Source of the DNA: Streptomyces smyrnaeus
GTDB taxonomy: Bacteria; Actinomycetota; Actinomycetes; Streptomycetales; Streptomycetaceae
Length of the DNA stretch: 64,000 nucleotides
Reading direction: 5' to 3'
Assembly: GCF_017676345.1 (NCBI RefSeq)
Contig: NZ_JAFFZM010000006.1
Location: forward strand, 1-64,000
Positions within the stretch are counted from its first letter, which is position 1. Each line of letters opens with the position of its first letter. A program made the position numbers and the translations under genes. A model generated the notes under the pieces. It was not told the origin of the DNA. It did no database searches and saw nothing but the letters and a program-made list of their open reading frames with translations. Shown piece by piece: positions 8,381 to 17,083 of this stretch.

Positions 8381-10576
8381 TCAGTCGGCGATCCCCAACG
8401 ACCGCTTCAGGAAGTCCACCTGCAGCAGCAACAGGTTCTCCGCGACCGCCGCGCCGCTTGCCATATGGGTGACCCCCGAGAGAGGGAGCACTTCATGGCG
8501 GCGGCCCGCAGCCAGCAGCGCGGAGGACAGCCGCAGCGCGTGGGCCACCACCACGTTGTCGTCGGCGAGCCCATGAATGATCATCAGCGGCCGATGGGGG
8601 CTGTCCTCGTCCACCAGGGACAGCCCCTCGTCGGTGATTAGTGAGGCCTCCGCGTAGCTGTCGGGGTCCTCCTGCGGGGTGCCGCAGTACCGCTCGGTGT
8701 AGTGGGTGTCGTACAGCCGCCAGTCCGTCACCGGTGCTCCGGCGACCGCGGCGTGGAAGACGTCGGGTCGCCGCAGCACCGCCAGCGCCGCGAGATAACC
8801 GCCGTACGACCAGCCGCGGATGCCGACCCGGGACAGGTCGAGCGGAAAGTCCTCGGCGAGCGCGTGCAGCGCCTCGACCTGGTCCTCCAGCGTGACGGCG
8901 GCGATCCGGCGCGAGACGGCCTTCTCCCAGCCGGGGCTGTGGCCGGGGGTGCCGCGCCCGTCCGCCGTGACCACCGCGAAGCCCTGGTCCGCGAACCACT
9001 GCGCCGTCAGATGCGCGTTGTGCGCCGCGACGACCCGCTGCCCGTGCGGCCCACCGTAGGGATCCATCAGCACCGGCAGCGGCCCGTCCGACTCCTGGTA
9101 GCCGGAGGGCAGGACGACGGCGGCCGGGATACGGCGCCGTCCGGTGTGCAGCAGCCGAGGCGCGGTGCTGAGCACGGGTGTCTCGGCGTACGACTCGATG
9201 GCGCCCAGCCGCGCCGAGTCGGCCTCCCGCAGCAGCACCACCCGCGCACCCGGCCCGGACAGGGCCGCGGTCGACAGGACCAGCGTCCCGCCGCCCCGTA
9301 CGGCGGAGGCGAGGTGCGGCCCCTCCTCGTCGGCGATCCGCACCGGCTCGCCACCGGCCAGCGGCACCCGGTAGACCCCGATGTCCCCCGGCGCGCGGCG
9401 GTCCGCCGCACCGCCCCCGTCGCCTTCCGAGGCGGAGAAGAGGACGTCTTCCTCCCCGATGTCGAGAACGGCCCGTACGTGCAGCGCCGGGGAGGTGAGC
9501 CGCCGTGCGCCCGCCATGAGCACCCGTGCGCCTCCGCCGCCCCGTGCCGCGTCGGCCCGGTCGCCCTGTGCCGCGCCACCTTCGTCGGTGATCCGGACGA
9601 GCTCGCCGTCCGGCGCCCACGCCGGGACCCCGCCGAAGAGTTCAAGCCAGATTGGATCATATTCGGCGAGTGTGACGGAAGTCGCACCCGTGGCGGTGTC
9701 CACCGTCAGATACGCGGCCTCGCGCTGGTCCCTGCTCTGGACGAGCAGCAGCGGCGGACCGGCGGACGACCAGTGCGCCCGGGCCAGATACGGATAGCGC
9801 TCGCGGTCCCAGTCGACCTGGACGCGGGACCCGTCGAGGCCGAGCAGATGCAGGGTGACCTCGGCGTTCTGGGTGCCTGCCGCGGGATAGGCGACCCGGG
9901 TCGGCTCCTGCTGCGGGTTGGCCGGATCGGCGATGGTCCAGCGCTGCACAGGGGCGTCGTCGACCCGTGCGGCCAGCAGCCGGTCCGCGCCCGGGGACCA
10001 CCAGTATCCGCGGGTCCTGGACATCTCCTCGGCGGCGATGAACTCGGCCAGGCCCCAGGTGACGGTCCCGGGCTCGGGCCCGGCCAGTGCCCGGTCGTCC
10101 TCGCCGTCCACGGCGGCCACCCGCAGCGCGCCGCCCGACACATAGGCCACGTGCCGTCCGTCCGGGGAGGGCCGGGGGTCCACCACGGGGGTGGGTGTCG
10201 GCAGCTCGGCCGCCTTCCCGGTGAGCAGGTCGGCGGTGAAGAGCCGACCCGAAAGAGCGAAAGCGGCCATCTTCATGGAACTGTCAGTGGCATATCCGAC
10301 CACGCCCGCGGTTCCCTCGCGGCTCCGCTCGCGCCGCGCGCGCTCCTCGGGGGACAGCTCCTCGGCGGCGCCGCCCAGCAGCTCCTCGGGGTCGGCCGCG
10401 ATCCGCTCCTCGCCGCTCGCCACATCCCGCACCCACAGCAGGTGGGCCAGGTCAGAGCCGCTGCGGGAGCGCAAAAAGGCTACTCGTGAGCCGTCTGGGG
10501 CAACTGTGAAGGACCTCGGAGCGCCAAGTGTGAATCGGTGGGTACGCGCGTGCTGCCGCGGGAAAGTCGTAGCCAT
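8381..10576 (-). CDS. S9 family dipeptidyl peptidase (DPP-IV type)
   Basis: 731 aa from the ATG at 10576; the 179 codons readable upstream are non-coding in character. N-terminal two thirds is the eight-bladed propeller (DPPIV_N), including FIAAEEM, whose paired Glu bind the substrate amino terminus in DPP-IV enzymes. C-terminal alpha/beta-hydrolase has nucleophile Ser590 in GWSYGGY, Asp about 672 in HGLADDNV and His704 in GVTHMAS: complete triad with DPP-IV spacing. No signal peptide, so probably cytosolic, trimming dipeptides. Its place next to peptide importers suggests use of imported peptides, an inference. Confidence 0.92.
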   Translation of the reverse strand: MATTFPRQHARTHRFTLGAPRSFTVAPDGSRVAFLRSRSGSDLAHLLWVRDVASGEERIAADPEELLGGAAEELSPEERARRERSREGTAGVVGYATDSSMKMAAFALSGRLFTADLLTGKAAELPTPTPVVDPRPSPDGRHVAYVSGGALRVAAVDGEDDRALAGPEPGTVTWGLAEFIAAEEMSRTRGYWWSPGADRLLAARVDDAPVQRWTIADPANPQQEPTRVAYPAAGTQNAEVTLHLLGLDGSRVQVDWDRERYPYLARAHWSSAGPPLLLVQSRDQREAAYLTVDTATGATSVTLAEYDPIWLELFGGVPAWAPDGELVRITDEGGAAQGDRADAARGGGGARVLMAGARRLTSPALHVRAVLDIGEEDVLFSASEGDGGGAADRRAPGDIGVYRVPLAGGEPVRIADEEGPHLASAVRGGGTLVLSTAALSGPGARVVLLREADSARLGAIESYAETPVLSTAPRLLHTGRRRIPAAVVLPSGYQESDGPLPVLMDPYGGPHGQRVVAAHNAHLTAQWFADQGFAVVTADGRGTPGHSPGWEKAVSRRIAAVTLEDQVEALHALAEDFPLDLSRVGIRGWSYGGYLAALAVLRRPDVFHAAVAGAPVTDWRLYDTHYTERYCGTPQEDPDSYAEASLITDEGLSLVDEDSPHRPLMIIHGLADDNVVVAHALRLSSALLAAGRRHEVLPLSGVTHMASGAAVAENLLLLQVDFLKRSLGIAD

Positions 10577-10852
10577 GCGGCCGACCGTACTGCGCTTGAG
10601 CCGGGCTGTGATCCGCTCCGGGTGCCCTCCGGGAAGATCGTCGGGTGGTGTGCAGTTGGCTGGAACTGAATATGCGCCCCTCCTCTGCACCTGTGCACCG
10701 AGCCGTGCGGTCGTGCGGATAATTATGATCCGTTGCGCATGGTGAGTGCTGGGTATGAAGCCGGTGGCTCCTCCATGCCGGAGGCGTGCTGCCGTGTCCG
10801 TGTGACCCGTACCGATCCCGTACCGACCGTGCGTACTTGGAGGTGAACCGCC
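10577..10852. promoter_or_regulatory. Divergent promoter region
   Basis: 276 bp between the divergent peptidase and small membrane protein genes. An AT-rich patch at about 10717-10733 (GGATAATTATGATCC) contains GATAAT, a fair -10 for the rightward gene, flanked by CGGAT/ATCCG half-sites. No good -35 at the right spacing. Confidence 0.3.
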
Positions 10853-11047
10853 GTGGCACTCTCGATTTCGGCGGTGGTGCTGCTGGCGATCATCGTCATC
10901 CTGCTCGTCAGGAAATCCGGGCTCAAAGCCGGACACGCGGTGATCTGCGTGCTGTTGGGCTTCTATCTGGCCAGTTCGTCGATGGCCCCCACCATCAACG
11001 ACCTGACCACCAACGTCGCCGGGATGATCGGGGAGCTCAAGTTCTGA
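10853..11047 (+). CDS. Small two-helix membrane protein
   Basis: 64 aa; GTG start with a near-perfect ribosome binding site (GGAGGTGA, 6 nt spacing). Helix 1 covers residues ~4-19 (VVLLAIIVILLV), followed by a basic turn RKSGLKAG and a second hydrophobic stretch ~27-42. The C-terminal part (TINDLTTNVAGMIGELKF) is amphipathic. No known domain. Such a protein is regularly found beside the peptidase and mshB in Streptomyces, so it is a real gene; role unknown. Confidence 0.8.
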   Translation: MALSISAVVLLAIIVILLVRKSGLKAGHAVICVLLGFYLASSSMAPTINDLTTNVAGMIGELKF

Positions 11048-11152
11048 CCCGGTTCCTGTCCGCATCCCGTCTCTCCTCGCTCCCGCGCCTACGCGGCCGT
11101 CCGGAGCGGCCACGTCGGCTGCCGGTACGGCGTCCGTCGTAGGCTCGGGGGT

Positions 11153-12115
11153 ATGACCGCTGCGTTTACCCCGGGGGCGGCCCCCGGCTCACCGGCCGCC
11201 CCCGAGCGCCGTCTGCTGCTGGTGCACGCGCACCCCGACGACGAGTCGATCACCACCGGCGCCACCATGGCCAAATACGCGGCGGAGGGCGCCCACGTCA
11301 CCCTCGTCACCTGCACCCTGGGGGAGGAGGGCGAGGTCATCCCGGACGGGCTGGCCCATCTGGCGCCCGACCAGGACGACACCCTGGGCCCGCACCGCAT
11401 CGGTGAACTCGCGGCGGCCATGCGCGCGTTGGGCGTCACCGACCACCGCTTCCTCGGCGGCCCCGGCCGCTACCGCGACTCCGGCATGATGGGCGCCCCG
11501 ACCAACGACCGCCCCGGCTGCTTCTGGCAGGCGGAGCTGGACGAGGCCGCGCAGCTGCTCGCCGCCGTGGTGTGCGAGGTACGCCCCCAGGTGCTCGTCA
11601 CCTACGGGCCCGACGGGGGCTATGGCCATCCGGACCACATCAAGGCCCACCGCGTCGCCATGCGCGCCGTCGAACTCGCCGCCACGAAGAACGGCCGTTC
11701 GCAGGGCGAGCCGCACCGGGTCCAGCGGGTCTACTGGAACGTGGTGCCCCGCCCCGTGCTCGATGAGGGCTTCGCCCGGCTGCATGCCGCCGACGACGAC
11801 GGTGAGGTCTTTCCCTTTCCGGGCTTCACGGGCAGAACGGGCTTCGCACAGCCGGACGATGTCCCGGGGGTGGTGGACAGCGCGGCCGAGGTCGATGTCA
11901 CGGTGGAGGCCGACGCGTACGTGGCGGCGAAGGCGAGGGCGATGGCAGCACACGAGACCCAGGTGTCCGTACGCCACACCTCCCGCGGTCCGGTCTTCGC
12001 GCTCTCCAACGGGCTGGCCCAGCCGCTGAGCGGGACGGAGTTCTTCCAGCGAGCGGACCGCGACGGTGCGGCGCCGGCCGGGGCCGACGACCTGTTCGCG
12101 GAGGTGGACGCATGA
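11153..12115 (+). CDS. mshB: Mycothiol biosynthesis deacetylase MshB
   Basis: 320 aa. Removes the acetyl group from GlcNAc-inositol to give GlcN-inositol, the second enzymatic step toward mycothiol, the actinobacterial thiol buffer. The PIG-L/LmbE metal site is intact: HAHPDDE at residues 25-31 (His27 and Asp30 as zinc ligands, Asp29 as base) and the third ligand His in [12 protein letters not shown]. Length matches the family (~300 aa) and the C-terminal region has the MshB pattern rather than that of the mycothiol-conjugate amidase. Overlaps the next gene by 4 nt (ATGA). Confidence 0.94.
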   Translation: MTAAFTPGAAPGSPAAPERRLLLVHAHPDDESITTGATMAKYAAEGAHVTLVTCTLGEEGEVIPDGLAHLAPDQDDTLGPHRIGELAAAMRALGVTDHRFLGGPGRYRDSGMMGAPTNDRPGCFWQAELDEAAQLLAAVVCEVRPQVLVTYGPDGGYGHPDHIKAHRVAMRAVELAATKNGRSQGEPHRVQRVYWNVVPRPVLDEGFARLHAADDDGEVFPFPGFTGRTGFAQPDDVPGVVDSAAEVDVTVEADAYVAAKARAMAAHETQVSVRHTSRGPVFALSNGLAQPLSGTEFFQRADRDGAAPAGADDLFAEVDA

Positions 12116-12525
12116 GCGCGGTGAGCGGCAACGGCACGGCGGAGCGGAGCGCCTGGCCCCGCGCGCTCGGGGCCAGGGTCGCGGTCTACGCGGTACTGGT
12201 CGTCCTCGGACTGCTGACCGGCGTCGCCGGAACCCTGGTGCAGGGCGGCTGGTTCCCCTTCGGGCTGCTGCTGGCGCTGGCCGCCGCCGTCGGGGTCTTC
12301 TGGGGCGGCGCCACCCTGTGCCGTACGAAGGTGGGGGCCGCGGCCCCGGGCGCCGGGTGGGTGCTCGCGGTGCTGCTGACAACCCCCTCGCGGGCCGAGG
12401 GCGACTTTCTGTTCGCCGCGGGAATCGCCGGCTATGTCTACCTGTTCGGCGGCATGCTCGCGGCTGTGATGTGTACCACGATCGCCTTGCCCGCGCCCCC
12501 CGTGCCCGTCGGCAAAAACCGCTGA
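12112..12525 (+). CDS. DUF6113-like small membrane protein
   Basis: 137 aa; ATG overlaps the mshB stop (ATGA), so translation is coupled. Four hydrophobic helices are visible from residue ~24 ([18 protein letters not shown]) to ~125, with short polar turns. The family is commonly located directly after mshB in actinomycetes; function unknown. A role in mycothiol metabolism is suggested only by position. Confidence 0.8.
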   Translation: MSAVSGNGTAERSAWPRALGARVAVYAVLVVLGLLTGVAGTLVQGGWFPFGLLLALAAAVGVFWGGATLCRTKVGAAAPGAGWVLAVLLTTPSRAEGDFLFAAGIAGYVYLFGGMLAAVMCTTIALPAPPVPVGKNR

Positions 12526-12653
12526 GAGGACCGTCACCGGGGCGATTCGGTGGTCGCGGGGTCGGTGCCCTGTGCCCCAAGTACAGTGGTGCGCGCCGGC
12601 GAGCCGCCTTCAGGCCAACAGGAAGACGGCGAATCCATCCGGGAGTACCTGTT

Positions 12654-15050
12654 TTGAGTCGTGAAACTGACAGTTCGTCCTCCGGGCCCAAGCGGCGCGG
12701 CGGTTCGTCGTACCCCTCGGGGACCGAGCCGTACGGCGCCTCGGGCTCCGGCGCGGGCCAGGACGACCGGAATGTCCCACCTCCGGCCGGGTCCAAGCCG
12801 GACGAGCCGAAGACGGAGACGACGCTCACCACGCGCATCCGCATCAACATCCCCGGCTCACGGCCGATTCCGCCCGTGGTGATGCGTACGCCGGTGGCGG
12901 ACGACGGCGAGGAGGGCACGTCCGACAGAACGGAGGACGGCTCCGGCGGCCGGGAGTCGAAGGGCACCGTGGACCTCGGCGCGGGCAAGCGCGCGACCGG
13001 GGGCGGCACGGGCCCCGCCGCCGTGCCCCCGCCCGCGCCGGGCGGTGGCTCCGAAGCCCCGCCGGCTGCCTCGGCGTCCGCGGGCGCGGGCGTGGGCGGG
13101 GGCGGCGGAACGGGCTCCGGCTCCGACGACGCCTCCGGGGCGGAGGAGAAGTTCACCCAGCGGACCAGCGACTGGTTCGCGCCGCGCAAGCCGCCCAAGA
13201 GCACGTCGGCGCCGTCCGGCCCGGCAGCCGGTGGCCCCGGCTCCGGCGCGGCACCCGGTGCAGGCGGTGGGGGCGGTGTTGGTGCCGGTGCCGGGGCTGG
13301 GGACCGTGGCGATCTGCCGTACTACTCCGGGCCGGGGCCCGAGTCGACCGGTACGCACGGGGTTCCCGAGTCCACCGGTACGCACGGGATTCCCGAGTCG
13401 ACCGGTACGCACGGGATTCCCGGTGCGCCGGGAGCCGGGCCTGCCTTCCCGGGCGGAGCCGGCCCGACCGACACGCCGCCCGACGGCGTGCCGCACTTCG
13501 GGCAGAACCCGCCGGGCGGGCCCGCCGGCCCCACCACGGGCCCGGCCACCGGTGACATGCGCGTACCGCCCACCCCGGGCAGCGCCGCCCCCGGCTCCCT
13601 GGCGGCACCGGGCGCCGCTCAGGGCTCCGGCGCGGGCCCCGATTTCGGTGCGGGCCGGGCTCCCGGCGCGCACGCTCCCGGCGCCGACCAGGGGCGGGGG
13701 GCCTCAGGACCGGACGCGTTCGGCCACGGCCGTCCGGGCTCCCACGGCGTCCCCGGGGCCGGCCCCGGCGGTACGCCCCCGTCCGGAACGCCCATGGTGC
13801 CGGGCGCCGGTGCGGCTGACCGCCCGGGTACGCCCACCACGGGTCCGGGCGCGGGCACCGGGGCGAGCCCCTTCGCAGCCGCCGGCGCGGAGCCTTCGGG
13901 CGCGCCCGGCAGCGAGGCGCGGCTGTCGAGCGACACCATGGTCAGCGGCGTCCCGCAGACGGGCGATCCGGGCGAGCCCGGCGGCCCCGGCGTGCCGCCG
14001 CCCGGCCCCTCGTCCCCCGCGCCCGGTGCCGGAGCCCCCGGCGCGCCGTCCGCGCAGAGCGGCACGAAGGCCGCCAAGCCGGCCAAGAAGGGCGGCCGTT
14101 CCAAGCTGGTGCTCGTCGGGGCCGCGGTCGTCGGCGTCCTCGGTGTCGCCTACGGCACGGGGCTGCTGCTCGACCACGCGGACGTCCCCAAGGGCACCAC
14201 GGTGCTCGGTGTGGAGATCGGCGGGCTGAGCAAGCACGAGGCCGTCAACAAGCTGGACGCCGAACTGGGCGACCGGACGAAGGAGCCGTTCAAGATCGAG
14301 ACGAGTGGCGGCCGGACGGAGCTCAAGCCCAGCGTCGCCGGGGTCGCCCTCGACACGGAGGCGACCGTGCGCTCCGCCGCGGGCCGGGACTACAACCCGG
14401 TCTCCGTCATCGGCTCCCTCATGGGCCGGACCCGCGAGGCCGAGCCGACCATCAAGGTGGACGAGGCCAAGGTGCGTGCCGCGCTCAAGCCCGTCCTCGC
14501 CAAGGCCGAGGCGAAGTCCCCGTCCGAGGGCATGGTCAAGTTCACGGGCGGCAAGGCGGTCGCCGTCGAGGGCAGCCCGCACAAGGTCGTCGACATCGAC
14601 AAGGCGCCCGCCGCGCTGAAGAAGGCCTTCGTGCAGCGCGCCGTCTCCGGCAAGAACGAACCGGTCGAGCTGCCCGGCCCCGTACGCAAGCCCAAGGTGA
14701 CCGAGGCCGAGCTGGACAAGGCGGTGAACGGTTTCGGCCGTACCGCGATGTCCGGCTGGGTCTATCTGAAGGCCGGGGATGTGAAGGTCCCCTACAGCCA
14801 GAAGACGATCGGCAAGTTCCTCACCATGCAGGCGAGCGGCAACGGAAAGCTGCAGCCGGTCATCGACACCGCGAAGCTGAAGGAGACCTACGGCTCGGCG
14901 TTCGACAACGTGGTGGTCGACGGCGGCGCCCGGACGGTCAAGATGACGCCGAAGCACGCGGCGGCCGCCATGGTGGAGGCCCTTCGCAAGAAGGCACCGC
15001 CCGAGCCGGCCCAGCGCGTCGCCGAGGTCCCGGCGACCCGCTCCCGCTGA
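12654..15050 (+). CDS. Pro/Gly-rich membrane protein with peptidoglycan-binding-like (VanW/YoaR-type) domains
   Basis: 798 aa from a TTG start at 12654 (GGGAG 8 nt upstream); longer ORF versions run into the previous gene. Residues 1-~475 are a low-complexity cytoplasmic region very rich in Pro, Gly, Ala and Ser, including three copies of a 9-residue ESTGTHGxP repeat. One transmembrane helix follows a Lys-rich patch (LVLVGAAVVGVLGVAYGTGLLL). The extracellular ~300 aa begin with GTTVLGVEIGGLSKHEAVNKL, the pattern of the putative peptidoglycan-binding domain (PF12229-like). Probably a cell-envelope protein; function unproven. Confidence 0.85.
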   Translation: MSRETDSSSSGPKRRGGSSYPSGTEPYGASGSGAGQDDRNVPPPAGSKPDEPKTETTLTTRIRINIPGSRPIPPVVMRTPVADDGEEGTSDRTEDGSGGRESKGTVDLGAGKRATGGGTGPAAVPPPAPGGGSEAPPAASASAGAGVGGGGGTGSGSDDASGAEEKFTQRTSDWFAPRKPPKSTSAPSGPAAGGPGSGAAPGAGGGGGVGAGAGAGDRGDLPYYSGPGPESTGTHGVPESTGTHGIPESTGTHGIPGAPGAGPAFPGGAGPTDTPPDGVPHFGQNPPGGPAGPTTGPATGDMRVPPTPGSAAPGSLAAPGAAQGSGAGPDFGAGRAPGAHAPGADQGRGASGPDAFGHGRPGSHGVPGAGPGGTPPSGTPMVPGAGAADRPGTPTTGPGAGTGASPFAAAGAEPSGAPGSEARLSSDTMVSGVPQTGDPGEPGGPGVPPPGPSSPAPGAGAPGAPSAQSGTKAAKPAKKGGRSKLVLVGAAVVGVLGVAYGTGLLLDHADVPKGTTVLGVEIGGLSKHEAVNKLDAELGDRTKEPFKIETSGGRTELKPSVAGVALDTEATVRSAAGRDYNPVSVIGSLMGRTREAEPTIKVDEAKVRAALKPVLAKAEAKSPSEGMVKFTGGKAVAVEGSPHKVVDIDKAPAALKKAFVQRAVSGKNEPVELPGPVRKPKVTEAELDKAVNGFGRTAMSGWVYLKAGDVKVPYSQKTIGKFLTMQASGNGKLQPVIDTAKLKETYGSAFDNVVVDGGARTVKMTPKHAAAAMVEALRKKAPPEPAQRVAEVPATRSR
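13341..13421 (+). repeat. Three tandem 27-bp coding repeats
   Basis: Units 13341-13367, 13368-13394 and 13395-13421 differ at only one or two bases and encode ESTGTHG(V/I)P three times inside the disordered region of the preceding gene. The near identity at DNA level suggests recent slippage or unequal crossing-over. Confidence 0.9.
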
Positions 15051-15084
15051 CCCCGGCTCCCGCCGAGCCGGGTACCGGACCGAC

Positions 15085-15121
15085 CCAGGGGCGTCCCGCC
15101 GAGGTGGCGGGGCGCCCCTGG
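15085..15121 (+). terminator. Terminator hairpin after PG-binding-like gene
   Basis: 16-bp stem (15085-15100 with 15106-15121) with a single G-T wobble and a 5-nt loop, 34 nt downstream of the stop. No T-tract, as is common in Streptomyces. Confidence 0.65.
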
Positions 15122-15264
15122 TCGTGGCGACCGGTGCGGGGCGCGTCCGGGCGGCGAGTGCCTGCTCGCCCGGTCTCGTACGCCGGTTCGTAGCCGAGGC
15201 TCGTATCCCGGGCTCGCACGATGGGCCCGTGCGCCGGGCCCGTGTACCGGGTCCGTACGCCCCT

Positions 15265-15292
15265 TGTCACCCGGGGGAGGTGACATCTGTCA
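15265..15292. promoter_or_regulatory. Overlapping inverted repeats, probable operator of ABC/two-component operon
   Basis: TGTCACC (15265-15271), 7 nt, GGTGACA (15279-15285) form one inverted repeat; TGACA-tc-TGTCA (15281-15292) forms a second that shares the middle arm. A further GGTCACG follows at 15299-15305. They lie about 62 bp before the ATG at 15354. The likely binder is the response regulator encoded at the end of the same operon, which is inference. Confidence 0.5.
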
Positions 15293-15353
15293 GCCCCAGG
15301 TCACGACTGCCGACACTGCCCCGGGCACCCGGTCTCCGGCGAGTCTTGGGGGC

Positions 15354-16316
15354 ATGACATCGACCCGCGCCACGGCCCCCGCCGTGGAGTTCATTTCGGC
15401 CAGTAAGACCTACGGCACCGTCCGGGCACTCGACGGACTGACCGTCAGCCTTCACCCCGGCGAGACCGTCGCCCTCCTCGGCCCCAACGGGGCGGGCAAG
15501 TCCACCACGCTCGACCTGCTGCTCGGACTGCGCAACCCGGACCCGGGTGGCCGGGTGCGGCTGTTCGGGACCACACCGCGGCAGGCGGTGACGGGCGGCC
15601 GGGTGGGCGCCATGCTCCAGTCCGGCGGGCTGATGGAGGGCGTACGGGTCCGCGAACTGGTCGAGCTCGCCTGCGCTCTGCACCCGCGGGGGTACCCGGC
15701 CGAACAGGTGCTGGCGGACGCCCGGATCACCGAGCTGGCCGACCGGATGGTGGGCAAGCTGTCCGGCGGCCAGGAACAGCGGGTGCGGTTCGCGCTGGCC
15801 ACGGCCGGGGACAGCGATCTGATCGTGCTGGACGAGCCCACCACCGGCATGGATGTCACCGCGCGCCGCGCCTTCTGGTCGGCCATGCGGGCGCAGGCCG
15901 CCCAGGGCCGCACGGTGCTGTTCGCCACCCACTACCTGGAGGAGGCCGACGAGGTCGCCGACCGGGTACTGGTGCTGCACCGCGGGCGGCTGCTCGCCGA
16001 CGGCAGCGCAGCCCGGATCAAGGCCATGGCGGGCGTGCGCCGGGTCGGCTTCACGCTGGACGCGGTGCCCGACGGGGTGCTGGAGGCCCAGCTGCGTGCC
16101 CTGCCCGGAGTCGCTGAACTCGACCTGGCCGGTGCCACCGTACGGCTGCGCTGCACCGACGCGGACGCCACCGTGCACGCGCTCTACGCGCTGGGGCTCC
16201 ACCCGCGCGGCCTGGAGGTCACCGGGCTCGGCCTGGAAGAAGCGTTCGTCACCCTCACCACCCGCGCCGAGGAGACCGGCCACCGGGTGACCGAGAACAA
16301 GGCAGGCACCAAGTGA
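15354..16316 (+). CDS. ABC transporter ATP-binding protein (ABC-2 exporter)
   Basis: 320 aa from the ATG at 15354 (GGGGG just upstream); the longer reading from 15264 would translate the operator. Walker A GPNGAGKST near residue 44, signature SGGQEQRVRFALA (an unusual QEQ form), Walker B LIVLDEPTTGMDV, switch His ATHYLEEAD. The C-terminal ~80 aa is the extra domain typical of drug/lipid exporter ATPases. It works with the permease that follows (GTGA overlap). Coupling to a NarL-type two-component system suggests export of, or defence against, a membrane-active compound. Confidence 0.92.
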   Translation: MTSTRATAPAVEFISASKTYGTVRALDGLTVSLHPGETVALLGPNGAGKSTTLDLLLGLRNPDPGGRVRLFGTTPRQAVTGGRVGAMLQSGGLMEGVRVRELVELACALHPRGYPAEQVLADARITELADRMVGKLSGGQEQRVRFALATAGDSDLIVLDEPTTGMDVTARRAFWSAMRAQAAQGRTVLFATHYLEEADEVADRVLVLHRGRLLADGSAARIKAMAGVRRVGFTLDAVPDGVLEAQLRALPGVAELDLAGATVRLRCTDADATVHALYALGLHPRGLEVTGLGLEEAFVTLTTRAEETGHRVTENKAGTK

Positions 16317-17050
16317 AGACCCTCGTCAAGCTGGAGATCACGCGCTCGCTGCGCAACAAGAAGTTCATGTTCTTCTCGGTGATCTATCCGCCGGTGCTCT
16401 ACGTGATCATCGCGGGCCGGGACACCACGGGGAACATGCCGGGCCTGCCGGTGGACCTGAAGCTGTACTACATGGTCGCCATGGCCGCCTTCGGCGCGAT
16501 GACCGCCGTGCTGATGGGCAACAGCGAACGCATCGCCAAGGAGCGTGAGACCGGCTGGGTACGGCAGCTGCGGCTCACCGCGCTGCCGGGGCGCGGCTAT
16601 GTCACCGCGAAGATCGCCTCGGCCGCCACCGTCAGCCTGCCCTCCATCCTGCTGGTCCTGCTGACCGGAGCCACCGTCATGGACGTACGGCTGGCAGCGT
16701 GGCAGTGGGGTGCCGTCGCCCTGTGCTCGTGGGCCGGCAGCTTCGTCTTCGCCGCGCTGGGGGTGGCCATCGGCTATCTGGCGACGGGGGACGCGGTGCG
16801 GCCGATCACGATGCTGTTCTACTTCGGGCTGGCGTTCACCGGCGGGCTGTGGTTGCCGATGTCGAGCCTCCCCGACTGGGTGCGGCACATCGGTGAATGG
16901 ATGCCCACCTACGCCTACACCGGGCTGGGCCGGGCCGTGGAGGTCGGCGAGGCACCGCACCTGGCCGACGCGGGGCTGCTGCTCGGCTATCTGGTGCTCT
17001 TCGCCGCAGTGGCCGCCTGGCTCTACCGCAAGGACACCCGGAAGGCATGA
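16313..17050 (+). CDS. ABC-2 type exporter permease
   Basis: 245 aa; GTG start overlapping the ATPase stop (GTGA). Six membrane helices can be followed: ~20-38, ~55-72, ~100-122, ~135-160, ~165-185 and ~222-240, with the ABC-2 pattern of a conserved cytoplasmic segment (NSERIAKERETGWVRQLRLT) between helices 2 and 3. Half-size exporter, probably a homodimer. Same operon as the histidine kinase (33 bp downstream). Confidence 0.9.
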   Translation: MKTLVKLEITRSLRNKKFMFFSVIYPPVLYVIIAGRDTTGNMPGLPVDLKLYYMVAMAAFGAMTAVLMGNSERIAKERETGWVRQLRLTALPGRGYVTAKIASAATVSLPSILLVLLTGATVMDVRLAAWQWGAVALCSWAGSFVFAALGVAIGYLATGDAVRPITMLFYFGLAFTGGLWLPMSSLPDWVRHIGEWMPTYAYTGLGRAVEVGEAPHLADAGLLLGYLVLFAAVAAWLYRKDTRKA

Positions 17051-17083
17051 TGCCTCCAGGTACGACGTAAGGACACGCACAAC

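Larger units (their letters stand above)
15051..15353. other. Intergenic region before ABC/two-component operon
   Basis: 303 bp without a gene. It holds a terminator hairpin (15085-15121), a GC-rich stretch with imperfect repeats (CCGGGCTCG, GGGCCCGTG, GGGTCCGTA about 15207-15258) and an operator-like block of inverted repeats at 15265-15292. Confidence 0.6.

Noticed and set aside
8702..10489. Long plus-strand ORF opposite the DPP-IV-type peptidase
   Set aside because: Antisense shadow; peptidase has complete catalytic triad and propeller pattern.
13341..13421. Repeat array considered as CRISPR
   Set aside because: Units are contiguous, 27 bp, in frame and coding, with no spacers and no cas genes.
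12858..13673. Minus-strand Arg/Gly-rich ORF over the low-complexity region
   Set aside because: Mirror of the Pro/Gly-rich repeats of the plus-strand protein.
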